Part shown: one piece after another, positions 14,341 through 22,480 of the stretch | Layout: every line of letters starts with the position of its first letter | How positions within the stretch are numbered: the first letter of the stretch is position 1 | Assembly (NCBI GenBank): GCA_937919435.1 | Contig: CALFRR010000258.1 | Coordinates: 1-33,429, forward strand | DNA: 33,429 nucleotides | Direction: 5' to 3' | From: an uncultured Alphaproteobacteria bacterium | GTDB taxonomy: Bacteria > Pseudomonadota > Alphaproteobacteria > Rhizobiales > Ancalomicrobiaceae | Translations under genes and position numbers: made by a program | The notes under the pieces: generated by a model | What the model saw: the letters and a program-made list of their open reading frames with translations, nothing else | What the model was told of the DNA's origin: nothing | The model's database searches: none

Positions 14341-15795
14341 ATGTTTCTCGGTCTCGACATCGGCACGTCCAGCGTCAAGGCGGTCCTCGTCGACGCATCC
14401 GACCGACTGATCGCGGCCGCGGAGCGTCCGCTCACCGTCTCGCGGCCGCATCCGCTGTGGTCGGAGCAGGATCCGGAGGACTGGTGGACGGCGACGGTCG
14501 GCGCGGTCGACGCGCTCGGCGAGACCCATGCGACGGAACTGGCGGCGGTCACCGGCATCGGGCTCTCCGGCCAGATGCACGGGGCGACGCTGCTCGACGC
14601 CGCGGGCGAGGTGCTGCGGCCCTGCATCCTGTGGAACGACGGCCGTTCGGCCGAGGAGTGCCGGATCCTGGAGACGACCTTCCCGGCGCTCCACGCGGTC
14701 ACCGGCAATCTGGCGATGCCCGGCTTCACCGCGCCGAAGCTGCTGTGGGTCGCCCGCCACGAGCCGGAGATCTTCGCCCGCGTCGCCAAGGTGCTGCTGC
14801 CCAAGGCCTATGTCCGCTATCGCCTGACCGGCGAGATGGCCGAGGACATGTCGGACGCGTCGGGCACGCTGTGGCTCGATCCGGCGAAGCGCGACTGGTC
14901 GGATGCGGCGCTCGAGGCGACCGGGCTCTCCCGGGACCACATGCCGCGGCTGGTCGAAGGCTCGGAGGTCTCGGGCACGCTGTCGGCCGAGCTGACCGCA
15001 CGCTGGGGGATGAAGACGGCGCCGGTGGTGGCGGGCGGAGCCGGCGACAATGCCGCGACCGCCGCCGGACTCGGGGCGATCGGCGCCGGCGACGCCTTCC
15101 TGTCGCTCGGCACCTCCGGCGTCCTGTGGGTCACGACCGATCGCTTCGCGCCCAATCCGGCGTCGGCGGTGCATGCCTTCGCCCACTGCATCCCGGCGAC
15201 CTGGCACCAGATGGGCGTCATGCTGTCGGCCGCCTCCTGCCTCGCCTGGTGGGCGGGCGTCACCGGCAAGCGCGAAGCCGAGCTGATGGCGGAACTCGGG
15301 GAGACGCCGAAGGGCGCTTCCTCGGCGCTGTTCCTGCCCTATCTCACCGGCGAACGGACGCCGGCCAACGATCCGGCGCTCCGGGCGGTGTTCGCCGGGA
15401 TCGGTGCCGGCGACGATCGGCCGGCGCTGACCCGGGCGGTGCTCGAGGGCGTCGCCCATGCGGTGCGCGACAACCGCGACGCGCTCGCGGCGGCCGGCAC
15501 CTCGGTTCGCGAGATCGATCTCGTCGGCGGCGGGTCGCGGTCCAGGCTGTGGGCCCAGATCATCGCCGACATGCTGGGAATTCCGGTCCACCGGGTCGAA
15601 GAGGGCGCCGTCGGCGCGGCTCACGGCGCGGCGCGACTGGGCCGGCTCGCCGCCACCGGCGAAGCCCCGACCACGGTCTGCCGGAAGCCCCGGCGGCTGG
15701 AGAGTTTCGAACCCGATGCGGCGCGCGCCGCTTCCTTCAGCGAGAGCCACGACCGCTGGCGCCGTCTCGCTCCCTTCGCCAAGGAGATCGTCTGA
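14341..15795 (+). CDS. xylB: Xylulokinase
   Basis: The 484-residue FGGY-family kinase phosphorylates D-xylulose to xylulose 5-phosphate, feeding the pentose phosphate pathway. Visible motifs are the N-terminal phosphate loop LGLDIGTSSVKAVLVD (D6), GLSGQMHGATLLD with M79-H80, the substrate-contacting pair typical of xylulokinases, GGAGDNAATAAGLG with catalytic-base candidate D236, LGTSGVLWV, and the C-terminal nucleotide-site block IDLVGGGSRSRLWAQIIADMLG. The length matches bacterial XylB. A GAGGGAG ribosome site lies about 14 bases before the ATG. Its stop overlaps the xylA start by one base (TGATG), showing translational coupling. Confidence 0.95.
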   Translation: MFLGLDIGTSSVKAVLVDASDRLIAAAERPLTVSRPHPLWSEQDPEDWWTATVGAVDALGETHATELAAVTGIGLSGQMHGATLLDAAGEVLRPCILWNDGRSAEECRILETTFPALHAVTGNLAMPGFTAPKLLWVARHEPEIFARVAKVLLPKAYVRYRLTGEMAEDMSDASGTLWLDPAKRDWSDAALEATGLSRDHMPRLVEGSEVSGTLSAELTARWGMKTAPVVAGGAGDNAATAAGLGAIGAGDAFLSLGTSGVLWVTTDRFAPNPASAVHAFAHCIPATWHQMGVMLSAASCLAWWAGVTGKREAELMAELGETPKGASSALFLPYLTGERTPANDPALRAVFAGIGAGDDRPALTRAVLEGVAHAVRDNRDALAAAGTSVREIDLVGGGSRSRLWAQIIADMLGIPVHRVEEGAVGAAHGAARLGRLAATGEAPTTVCRKPRRLESFEPDAARAASFSESHDRWRRLAPFAKEIV

Positions 15796-17120
15796 TGAAC
15801 GCACCTGCCACCGGCTTCTTCGGCCCGCTCGGGCCCGTCGTCTACGAGGGCCCGGAAAGCAAGAACCCGCTCGCCTATCACTGGTACGACAAGGACCGGA
15901 TCGTCGCCGGGCGGCGGATGGAGGACCATCTGCGCTTCGCCGTCTGCTACTGGCATTCGTTCAGCTGGCCGGGCGGCGATCCCTTCGGCGGCGAGACCTT
16001 CATGCGGCCGTGGATGCACGGCACCGACCCGATGGCGCTCGCCAGGGCCAAGGCCGACGTCGCCTTCGATCTGTTCCGCATCCTCGACGTGCCGTTCTAC
16101 ACCTTCCACGACGCCGACGTGGCGCCGGTCGGTGAGACGCTCGCCGAGCATCTGAAGAACTTCTCGACGATCCTCGACGTGCTCGAAGAGAAGACCGCGG
16201 CGTCGAAGACCAAGCTGCTGTGGGGCACCGCCAACCTGTTCTCGCACCGCCGCTACATGGCGGGCGCGGCGACCAATCCGGATCCGGACGTGTTCGCCTT
16301 CGCCGCCGGTACGGTCAGGGCCTGCCTCGAGGCGACCAAGCGGCTCGGCGGTCAGAACTACGTGCTGTGGGGCGGCCGTGAAGGCTACGAGACCCTGCTC
16401 AACACCGATCTGAAGCGCGAGTACGACCAGATGGGTCGGTTCCTGTCGATGGTCGTCGAGCACAAGCACAAGATCGGCTTCTCCGGCCCGCTGCTGATCG
16501 AGCCGAAGCCGCGGGAGCCGTCGAAGCACCAGTACGACTTCGACGTCGCCACGGTCTTCGGCTTCCTGGAGAAATGGGGCCTGACCGACGACGTCAAGGT
16601 CAACATCGAGCAGAACCACGCGATCCTCGCCGGTCACAGCTTCGAACACGAAGTGGCGCTCGCCTATGCGCTCGGCATCTTCGGCTCGATCGACATCAAC
16701 CGCGGCGACGCGCTGCTCGGCTGGGACACCGACCAGTTCGCGATGGACGCCGGGGAGCTCGCCATCGTCTTCCACGAGATCCTGAAGCACGGCGGTTTCT
16801 CGACCGGCGGCCTCAACTTCGACGCCAAGATCCGGCGGCAGTCGATCGATCCGGTCGACCTGGTCGCGGCCCACGTCGGTTCGATCGACGCCTGCGCCAA
16901 GGCGCTGGTGATCGCCGACGAGATGCTGAAGGAAGGCACCCTGACGAAGCCGGTGGCCGAGCGCTACGCGGGCTGGGACAGCGCCGAGGGCAAGGCGATC
17001 CTGGCCGGCGAGCGGACCCTCGATCAGGTCGCCGACCGGGTGCTGGCCGAGAACATCACGCCGAAACCGCGCTCCGGCAAGCAGGAGTATCTGGAGCGTC
17101 TGGTCGCGCTGAAGCTCTGA
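15795..17120 (+). CDS. xylA: Xylose isomerase
   Basis: This 441-residue class II xylose isomerase interconverts D-xylose and D-xylulose in the cytosol using two divalent metals. Key features are FYTFHDADVAP with catalytic H105, LLIEPKPREPSKHQYDFD with metal ligand E236 and K238, VNIEQNHAILAGHSFEHE, and SIDINRGDALLGWDTDQF; GGLNFDAKIRRQSID closes the active site. The N-terminal YHWYDKDRIVAGRRMEDHLRFAVCYWHSF in outline is typical of class II enzymes. The ATG overlaps the xylB stop, so the two proteins are made from one transcript. A strong hairpin terminator follows 34 bp after the stop. Confidence 0.97.
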   Translation: MNAPATGFFGPLGPVVYEGPESKNPLAYHWYDKDRIVAGRRMEDHLRFAVCYWHSFSWPGGDPFGGETFMRPWMHGTDPMALARAKADVAFDLFRILDVPFYTFHDADVAPVGETLAEHLKNFSTILDVLEEKTAASKTKLLWGTANLFSHRRYMAGAATNPDPDVFAFAAGTVRACLEATKRLGGQNYVLWGGREGYETLLNTDLKREYDQMGRFLSMVVEHKHKIGFSGPLLIEPKPREPSKHQYDFDVATVFGFLEKWGLTDDVKVNIEQNHAILAGHSFEHEVALAYALGIFGSIDINRGDALLGWDTDQFAMDAGELAIVFHEILKHGGFSTGGLNFDAKIRRQSIDPVDLVAAHVGSIDACAKALVIADEMLKEGTLTKPVAERYAGWDSAEGKAILAGERTLDQVADRVLAENITPKPRSGKQEYLERLVALKL

Positions 17121-17154
17121 GCCTGCCGCGGGCGAAAGCCCCTCGGAATCCTCG

Positions 17155-17189
17155 AACGGCCGCCGCATCGGAAGGTGCGGCGGCCGTTT
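17155..17189 (+). terminator. Rho-independent-type terminator after xylA
   Basis: A perfect 13 bp stem (AACGGCCGCCGCA with TGCGGCGGCCGTT) closes an 8-base loop and is followed by T bases. It lies 34 bp after the xylA stop and 24 bp from the end of the opposite-strand GNAT gene, so it may act bidirectionally. Confidence 0.8.
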
Positions 17190-17212
17190 CGCGTCCGGCG
17201 CCGGGAGGTGGC

Positions 17213-17674
17213 TCAGGAGGCGGAGGCGGCCGGGCGGCGCATCAGCACGGTCGGCAGGCCCGAGGGCGCCGGATCGGCCGGGGCGGCGTCGACGAAGCCG
17301 CGGTCGAGATAGAGGGCGCGGGCGGCTTCGCCTTCGGCGCAGCCGGGGGCGAAGGTCTGGACGCCGATCGGGCGATCCGGATCGAGGGCGGCGAGACCGG
17401 CGGCCAGCAGCGCCCCGCCGAGGCCGCGACCGCGGACGGCGGCGGTGACGCCCAGCCAGGCGATGGCGTTCAGATCGGGCTCGAAGAGCAGGCCGCCGGC
17501 GAAGGCTCCGGTGGCGTCGTCGACGGCCAGGGCGGTGCCTGCGGCGATCGCCCCGGCGAGACCGGCGCGGAACTCGGGCACGTCGACCATCGGGCCGAAC
17601 AGCGGCTCGAGGTCGCGCGCCAGTGCCAGCCATGCGTGGAAATCGTCTTGGCGGGCGGCGCGGACGGCGGTCAT
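17213..17674 (-). CDS. GNAT-family N-acetyltransferase
   Basis: The 153-residue product has the GNAT fold: an N-terminal VRAARQDDFHAWLALARDL, a central LFEPDLNAIAWLGVTAAVRGRGLGGALLAAGLAAL whose RGRGLGG is the acetyl-CoA-binding motif A (about residues 81-87), and a C-terminal ARALYLDRGFV helix-strand typical of motif B. It would transfer an acetyl group to an unidentified amine or peptide. It is the only gene between the convergent ends of the xyl operons and is flanked by terminator-like hairpins on both sides, so it is probably transcribed alone. Nothing ties it to xylose use. Confidence 0.82.
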   Translation of the reverse strand: MTAVRAARQDDFHAWLALARDLEPLFGPMVDVPEFRAGLAGAIAAGTALAVDDATGAFAGGLLFEPDLNAIAWLGVTAAVRGRGLGGALLAAGLAALDPDRPIGVQTFAPGCAEGEAARALYLDRGFVDAAPADPAPSGLPTVLMRRPAASAS

Positions 17675-17793
17675 CCCGAATCCTCCGGCCGGCGGTCGGG
17701 CGGGAGACGCGACCGTCGGAGGTTCGCTCTTCCCTCCGGCGGGGACCGGAGTCCATGCGACGTATGCGCCGCCCCGGGAGGACGGAGACGCGA

Positions 17794-17829
17794 CGCCGCC
17801 GCGACGGGGAAGATCCCGGCGCGGCGGCG
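17794..17829 (-). terminator. Hairpin terminator after xylH
   Basis: A perfect 10 bp stem (CGCCGCCGCG with CGCGGCGGCG) around a 16-base loop that can itself pair, 11 bp downstream of the xylH stop on the minus strand. There is no clear T-run. Confidence 0.55.
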
Positions 17830-17840
17830 GACTGACGGGT

Positions 17841-19007
17841 TCAGCGCTGGTTGCCGGACGACACGATGTCGAGCCAGACGGCGAGGACCAGGATGATGCC
17901 CTTGGTGATCTGCTGCCAGAAGGTGTCGATGCCGAGCATCGACATGCCGTTGTCGAGGCTGGCCATGATCACCGCGCCGACCAGTGCGCCGATCACCGAG
18001 CCGATGCCGCCGCGCATCGAGGTGCCGCCGATGAAGCACGAGGCGATCGCGTCGAGCTCGCCGCCGAAGCCGGCCGACGGGGTGCCGGCGGCGAGGCGGG
18101 CGGTGGTGGTCAGGCCGGCGAAGGCGCACATCAGACCCATCAGGCCGAACACCAGCATCTTGACCAGATCGACGTTGACGCCGGACAGCCGGGTCGCCTC
18201 CAGGTTGGAACCGACCGCATAGATCCGCCGTCCGAACACCGTCTTGTTGCCGATCACGGTGAACGCGCCGAGGATCACCAGCAGGATCAGCACCGGCACC
18301 GGCACGCCCTGATAGCTGTTGAGGGTCAGGATGAAGCCGAGGATGACCAGACCGATCGCGGCCAGCTTGCCGACTTCGACGACCATCGACGACACCGGCA
18401 GCTTGTGCTTGATCCGCCCGGAACGGGTGCGGAAGGCGAGGAACGCCAGGATCACGAACACCACGGTGGCCAGGATGTTGCCGATCCCACCGGGCAGATA
18501 GCCCTGGCCGATCACCTTCAGGCCTTCCGAGGCGGGAGCGATGGTGATGCCGCCGGTCAGGCCGAGCACGGCGCCGCGGAAGGCGAGCATGCCGCCGAGG
18601 GTGACGATGAACGAGGGGATGCCGACATAGGCGGTCAGCCAGCCGACCATCATGCCGGCGGCGATGCCGAGCAGGAGCACCGTTCCGATCGTCGCCCACA
18701 GGGGCCAGCCCCACAGCACGTCGAGCACCGCCGCGATGCCGCCGAGCAGGCCGAGCAGCGAGCCGACCGACAGATCGATCTCGCCGGCGACGATCACGAA
18801 GACCATCGCGCTCGCCAGCATGCCGGTGATCGCCATCTGCCGCAGCAGGTTGGAGAAGTTGCGGGCGGTGAGGAACTGCGAGCCGCCGAGGTCCGCATCG
18901 TAGGTCAGAAAGCCGAAGAAGCCCCAGATGATCGCGATGATCAGGAGAAGTGCGACGATCTTGTACTCGGAGAGCAGTCGCCGGAGATCTTTCTTGGAGA
19001 GGGTCAT
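17841..19007 (-). CDS. xylH: Xylose ABC transporter permease
   Basis: The 388-residue membrane protein is a BPD_transp_2-type sugar permease of the XylH kind. It has about ten hydrophobic helices, beginning IVALLLIIAIIWGFFGFLT. The conserved FVIVAGEIDLSVGSLLGLLGG block, AYVGIPSFIVTLGGMLAFRG and FGRRIYAVGSNLEATRLSGVNV, followed by ASCFIGGTSMRGGIGSVIGALVGA, are the standard permease signatures. The long form of nearly 390 residues is usual for XylH compared with about 320 for RbsC. It forms the inner-membrane channel for XylF-delivered xylose, energised by XylG. It starts 32 bp after the xylG stop. The ATG at 19007 gives MTLSKKDLRRLLSEYK; an upstream in-frame GTG is less likely. Confidence 0.93.
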   Translation of the reverse strand: MTLSKKDLRRLLSEYKIVALLLIIAIIWGFFGFLTYDADLGGSQFLTARNFSNLLRQMAITGMLASAMVFVIVAGEIDLSVGSLLGLLGGIAAVLDVLWGWPLWATIGTVLLLGIAAGMMVGWLTAYVGIPSFIVTLGGMLAFRGAVLGLTGGITIAPASEGLKVIGQGYLPGGIGNILATVVFVILAFLAFRTRSGRIKHKLPVSSMVVEVGKLAAIGLVILGFILTLNSYQGVPVPVLILLVILGAFTVIGNKTVFGRRIYAVGSNLEATRLSGVNVDLVKMLVFGLMGLMCAFAGLTTTARLAAGTPSAGFGGELDAIASCFIGGTSMRGGIGSVIGALVGAVIMASLDNGMSMLGIDTFWQQITKGIILVLAVWLDIVSSGNQR

Positions 19008-19039
19008 GGTTCGCTCTACCCGTTCGATTTCGTCGCGAG

Positions 19040-20578
19040 TCACGCGGCGGCGGTTGCCGGATTGCCGAGGGCGGCGGCGAGGATCTTCTCCTGGCTGAGG
19101 GCCGCGTTGGGGAAGTCGCCTCTCAGCTTGCCTTCGCCCATCACCAGGACGCGATCGGAAATGCCGAGCACCTCGGGCAGTTCCGAGGAGATCATCAGAA
19201 TGGCGACGCCCTGCTTGGCGAGTTCGAAGATCAGTTTGTAGATCTCGTACTTGGCACCGACATCGACGCCGCGGGTCGGCTCGTCGAGGATCAGCACCTT
19301 CGGTTCCGGCAGGAGCATCTTGCCGACCACCGCCTTCTGCTGGTTGCCGCCGGACAGGCTGGCGATCGGCAACAACGGATGGGCGGTCTTCACCTTCATC
19401 CGGATGATCTCGGCCTGGATGGTGGCAAGTTCCGCTTCCGCGTCGATCAGACGGTTGCGGGTGTAGCGGTCGAGCACCGACAGGGTCATGTTGTAGCCGA
19501 CGCCCATCAGCGGCACGATGCCGTGACGCTTGCGGTCCTCCGGCACCATGCAGATGCCCTGGCGGACCGCGTCGGCGGGGGTCTTCACCTGGATCTCCCT
19601 GCCTTCCAGGAAGATCCGCCCCTGGTGGTCGCCGCGCCAGTAGCCGAACAGCTTGCAGGCGAGCTCGGTGCGCCCGGCACCGACCAGCCCGGCGACGCCG
19701 AGGATCTCGCCGGCCCGGAGCTGGAACGAGACGTCGTCGACCATCTTGCGGTCGGGGTTGGTGGTGTCCCAACAGGTGATGTTCTTCGCTTCGAAGATCA
19801 CCTCGCCGATCGCGTGTTCCTCGCGCGGGAAGAGGTTCTTCATCTCGCGGCCGACCATCATGGTGATGATCTTGTTGGTGTCGAGCTCGGCCATCGGAAG
19901 GGTGCCGACATGGGTGCCGTCGCGGATCACGGTGACGGTGTCGGCGATCTCGGCGACCTCGTCGAGCTTGTGGGAGATGTAGACGCAGGCCATGCCGCGC
20001 GACTTGAACTCCTTGACCAGCTCGAGCAGCGTCTGCGTCTCGGCGGCGGTCAGGGCCGAGGTCGGCTCGTCGAGGATCAGCAACTTGGCGTTCTTGTTGA
20101 GCGCCTTGGCGATCTCGATCAACTGCTGTTTGCCGCCGGAATAGGCGAGCACCGGCAGGGCGACGTTGATGTCGGGCATCTTCAGCTGCCGCATCAGCTC
20201 GGTCGCCCGGGCGTTCATCAGATCGTAGTCGACGAAACCGAAGCCGGAGGTCAGCTCGGAGCCGAGGAAGATGTTCTCCGCGACCGACAGATGCGGCACC
20301 ATCATCAGTTCCTGGTGGATGATGACGATGCCCGCCTCTTCGGTCTCGCGGATGGTGCGGGCCTTCAGCTCGGCGCCTTCCCAGAGGATCGTGCCCTCCC
20401 AGGTGCCGTGCGGATAGACGGCGGAGAGGACCTTCATCAGCGTCGACTTGCCGGCACCGTTCTCGCCGCAGAGCCCGACGCACTCGCCCGACCGAACCTT
20501 CAGGTCGATGCCGTCGATCGCCTTGACGCCGCTGAATTCCTTGGTGATGCCCCGCATCTCCAGGAGGTATTCGGACAT
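19040..20578 (-). CDS. xylG: Xylose ABC transporter ATP-binding protein (two ABC domains)
   Basis: The 512-residue protein has two fused ABC domains, as in sugar importers of the RbsA/XylG/MglA class. Domain 1 has Walker A GENGAGKST (38-46), signature YSGGKQQ (146-152) and Walker B KLLILDEPTSAL. Domain 2 has the degenerate P-loop GLVGAGRTEL (about 298-305) usual for this class, then LSGGNQQKAVVGK and VLILDEPTRGVDVGAKYEIY. It powers xylose uptake with XylF and XylH. A CAGGGAG ribosome site precedes the ATG at 20578. A 369 bp gap with stable hairpins separates it from xylF upstream, so its expression is likely lower than that of xylF. Confidence 0.94.
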   Translation of the reverse strand: MSEYLLEMRGITKEFSGVKAIDGIDLKVRSGECVGLCGENGAGKSTLMKVLSAVYPHGTWEGTILWEGAELKARTIRETEEAGIVIIHQELMMVPHLSVAENIFLGSELTSGFGFVDYDLMNARATELMRQLKMPDINVALPVLAYSGGKQQLIEIAKALNKNAKLLILDEPTSALTAAETQTLLELVKEFKSRGMACVYISHKLDEVAEIADTVTVIRDGTHVGTLPMAELDTNKIITMMVGREMKNLFPREEHAIGEVIFEAKNITCWDTTNPDRKMVDDVSFQLRAGEILGVAGLVGAGRTELACKLFGYWRGDHQGRIFLEGREIQVKTPADAVRQGICMVPEDRKRHGIVPLMGVGYNMTLSVLDRYTRNRLIDAEAELATIQAEIIRMKVKTAHPLLPIASLSGGNQQKAVVGKMLLPEPKVLILDEPTRGVDVGAKYEIYKLIFELAKQGVAILMISSELPEVLGISDRVLVMGEGKLRGDFPNAALSQEKILAAALGNPATAAA

Positions 20579-20947
20579 GGAAAGGGCTCCCTGATGGTCG
20601 TCTGGCCGTCCGGCCGAGGAGGGTTCGGCGCATCGACCATGGTGACGCCGTCCGGCCGCCGGGTCGATCGAACCGTCGTCGGAAGCGTGTCGCCTCGCGC
20701 CGGATCGTACGGTCTCGTCGACGGGCCGTCGGGCGGTCCGCGTCCGTCGTTCCGGCCCGGGCCTTCGAGAGGTCGGCGGAGCGGACGACGAAAACCGCCG
20801 ACTCCGCCGGGCTCGTCGTCGTCCGAAGGGGGCTCGGAACCCGGTCAGTCCGGCGGTGTCGCGGAAGACGGTGAAGGGCGGAGCGGTCCGCCCCTCACGG
20901 ATCGGCCGATGCGGGGCGGATCGCTCCGCCCCGATCGCGGCGAGGGA
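20579..20947 (-). other. 369 bp xylF-xylG intercistronic region with hairpins
   Basis: No gene is supported. Immediately after the xylF stop (minus strand) lie two GC-rich stem-loops, listed separately. The rest is GC-rich with no repeat or palindrome I recognise. The plus-strand frame through this region is a shadow. Confidence 0.65.
20876..20932 (-). terminator. Tandem stem-loops after xylF (attenuator or message-stabilising)
   Basis: Two adjacent hairpins: GGGGCGGA-TCGC-TCCGCCCC at 20913-20932 and GGGCGGA-GCGG-TCCGCCC at 20876-20893. Neither has a strong T-run, which fits partial termination or 3' end protection of xylF mRNA rather than a hard stop before xylG. Confidence 0.55.
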
Positions 20948-21955
20948 TCACTTACCCTCGACCTGAGCCTTCGTGTAGAAGCCGTCCTTGATGACCAGAT
21001 CGACGTTCTCCTTGGTGAGCGGCGTCGGGGTCAGCAGCAGCGACGGAACCTTCTTCTTGCCGTTGTCGAGCTCGGCGTTGAACGCCGGCTTCTGGCCCTT
21101 GACCATCGCGACGGTGAGCTTGGCGGCTTCCGTGGCGATCAGCTTCAGCGGCTTGTAGACGGTGACGGTCTGGGTGCCGGCGATCACGCGCTTGATGGCG
21201 GCGAGGTCGGCGTCCTGGCCGGAGATCGGAACCTTACCGGCGAGACCCTGGGCGGCCAGCGCCTGGATGGCGCCGCCGGCGGTGCCGTCGTTCGACGCGA
21301 CGACCGCGTCGATCTTGTTCTGGTTCGCCGTCAGGGCGTTTTCCATGATCGACAGAGCGGTGGTCGGGCTCCATTCCGGGACCCACTGCGAGCCGACGAT
21401 CTTGACCTTGCCGGAATCGACGGCGGCCTTGAGCGCCTTCTCCTGGCCGGCGCGCAGCAGCTTGGCGTTGTTGTCGGTCGGCGAGCCGCCGAGCATGTAG
21501 TAGCGGCCCTCGGGCTTCGCCTTGAGGACGGCCTCGGCCTGGAGATAGCCGACCCGCTCGTTGTCGAACGAGATGTAGGCGTCTTCGTCGGCGTTCAGGA
21601 TCAGGCGGTCATAGGAGAGGACCTTGATGCCGGCCTTGTGCGCCTCGTCGATCACCGCGCCGAACACCTTCGAGTTCATCGGGACGATGACGATGGCGTC
21701 GACCTTCTGGGCGATCAGATTCTCGACCTGATTGACCTGCTTCTGCTCGTTGGCGTCGGCCGAGGTCACGACGACTTCGGCGCCGAGACCCTTGGCGGCC
21801 TCGATGAAGTAGTCACGGTCGCGGGCCCAGCGCTCGACGCGCAGGTCGTCGATCGAGAAGCCGATCACCGGCTTTTCGGGGCTCGCGCTGACGGCGAGCG
21901 GCAGGCAGACGACCGCAGCGGTGAGCGAACCGGCGAGAACACTGAGTAACTTCAT
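20948..21955 (-). CDS. xylF: D-xylose ABC transporter substrate-binding protein
   Basis: The 335-residue periplasmic protein starts with a Sec signal peptide (MKLLSVLAGSLTAAVVCLPLAVSA, cleavage near residue 24-25). The mature part opens KPVIGFSIDDLRVERWARDRDYF, the XylF-specific version of the sugar-binding PBP1 N-terminus. Further markers are ANEQKQVNQVENLIAQKVDAIVIVP, ISFDNERVGYLQAEAVL, and AVVASNDGTAGGAIQALAAQGLAGKVPISGQDADLAAIKRVIAGTQTVTVYKP in the hinge-crossing part. It captures D-xylose for XylGH. The start is secured by a strong AAGGAGG ribosome site. Upstream lie a leader of up to about 190 bases and two candidate XylR operators. Confidence 0.95.
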   Translation of the reverse strand: MKLLSVLAGSLTAAVVCLPLAVSASPEKPVIGFSIDDLRVERWARDRDYFIEAAKGLGAEVVVTSADANEQKQVNQVENLIAQKVDAIVIVPMNSKVFGAVIDEAHKAGIKVLSYDRLILNADEDAYISFDNERVGYLQAEAVLKAKPEGRYYMLGGSPTDNNAKLLRAGQEKALKAAVDSGKVKIVGSQWVPEWSPTTALSIMENALTANQNKIDAVVASNDGTAGGAIQALAAQGLAGKVPISGQDADLAAIKRVIAGTQTVTVYKPLKLIATEAAKLTVAMVKGQKPAFNAELDNGKKKVPSLLLTPTPLTKENVDLVIKDGFYTKAQVEGK

Positions 21956-21962
21956 CGTTCTT

Positions 21963-21969
21963 CCTCCTT
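21963..21969 (-). promoter_or_regulatory. Strong ribosome binding site of xylF
   Basis: Read on the minus strand it is AAGGAGG, 7 bases before the ATG at 21955. It fixes the xylF start and is the strongest ribosome site of the xylose genes in the window. Confidence 0.85.
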
Positions 21970-22145
21970 CGTTGCCTCTCAACAGGGCATTGCCGTCGGC
22001 TTGGACGGTTGAAATCGGCCCGGACCGTTCGATCGGTCGTGGCATGAGGCGATACGGCGAGGCGATCGGAAACACGGGCCTCGGGGGACGGAGTGGGCTC
22101 CGATCGTGCGCGTCGTTCGCTCGGAAGACAGATTCATCAAAATTC

Positions 22146-22161
22146 TGAGGTGCGCAACTCA
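22146..22161 (-). promoter_or_regulatory. Candidate XylR operator O3, proximal site before xylF
   Basis: On the plus strand TGAGGT-GCGC-AACTCA, an inverted repeat with one mismatch. GAGTTGCGCACCTCAG on the minus strand differs from the xylR proximal site at one of 16 bases, in the same orientation relative to the gene. It is framed by a 9 bp inverted repeat, GATTCATCA / TGATGAATC. Confidence 0.65.
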
Positions 22162-22297
22162 AATTCTGTGCTGCGCTGCGTGATGAATCGTTCAGATGTA
22201 CGCCGAATGCCTGTTCACGGGGCAGGCAGAGGGGGGCACGGTCGTGAAACCCGGCAGAAATCCGCAGGCTGAGATGTTTTGCGTCGCATTGACGATT

Positions 22298-22313
22298 TGA
22301 TGTACGGACCTCG
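22298..22313 (-). promoter_or_regulatory. Candidate XylR operator O4, distal site before xylF
   Basis: On the minus strand CGAGGT-CCGT-ACATCA, matching O1 (TGATGT-TCGT-ACATCA) with shared flanks. Its centre lies 152 bp from O3, against 153 bp between O1 and O2. On the plus strand it falls between TTGACG and GAAAAT (18 bp apart), a possible outward promoter. Confidence 0.55.
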
Positions 22314-22451
22314 AAAATCCGAAAGGATGAACCTCGCCTCGAGGTCGTTCGCCGCATCACGATGGATCACGAATCGATCGGTCGGACGGTCCGCCGGAAC
22401 GCGCGCGTCGCGCGGGCGCGAAGGGGTGGTGGAGACGAGGGTGCGAGCGGA

Positions 22452-22480
22452 TTGACAGAGCGGGGCGGCCTGCCTATGGT
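22452..22480 (+). promoter_or_regulatory. Strong sigma-70-type promoter for rpmJ
   Basis: TTGACA at 22452-22457 and TATGGT at 22475-22480 are spaced by 17 bp, a perfect -35 and a four-of-six -10. Transcription from here would give a leader of about 160 bases before the rpmJ ATG. Confidence 0.6.

Noticed and set aside
13228..15804. 858-codon minus-strand frame opposite xylR and xylB
   Set aside because: Arg/Gly/His-rich shadow of real genes, without a recognisable fold or start signal.
17213..17674. GNAT gene as a part of the xylose operons
   Set aside because: It is convergent with xylA and separated from both xyl operons by terminator-like hairpins; nothing in its sequence points to sugars.
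17841..20633. 930-codon frame joining xylH to sequence overlapping xylG
   Set aside because: The upstream part is a shifted frame of xylG. xylH starts at 19007 with the normal N-terminus, so there is no XylG-XylH fusion.
18950..21949. 999-codon plus-strand frame opposite xylG and xylF
   Set aside because: The translation is low-complexity (Gly/Asp/Arg/Leu-rich) without domains, and it is antisense to two confidently identified genes. It is a codon-bias shadow in high-GC DNA.
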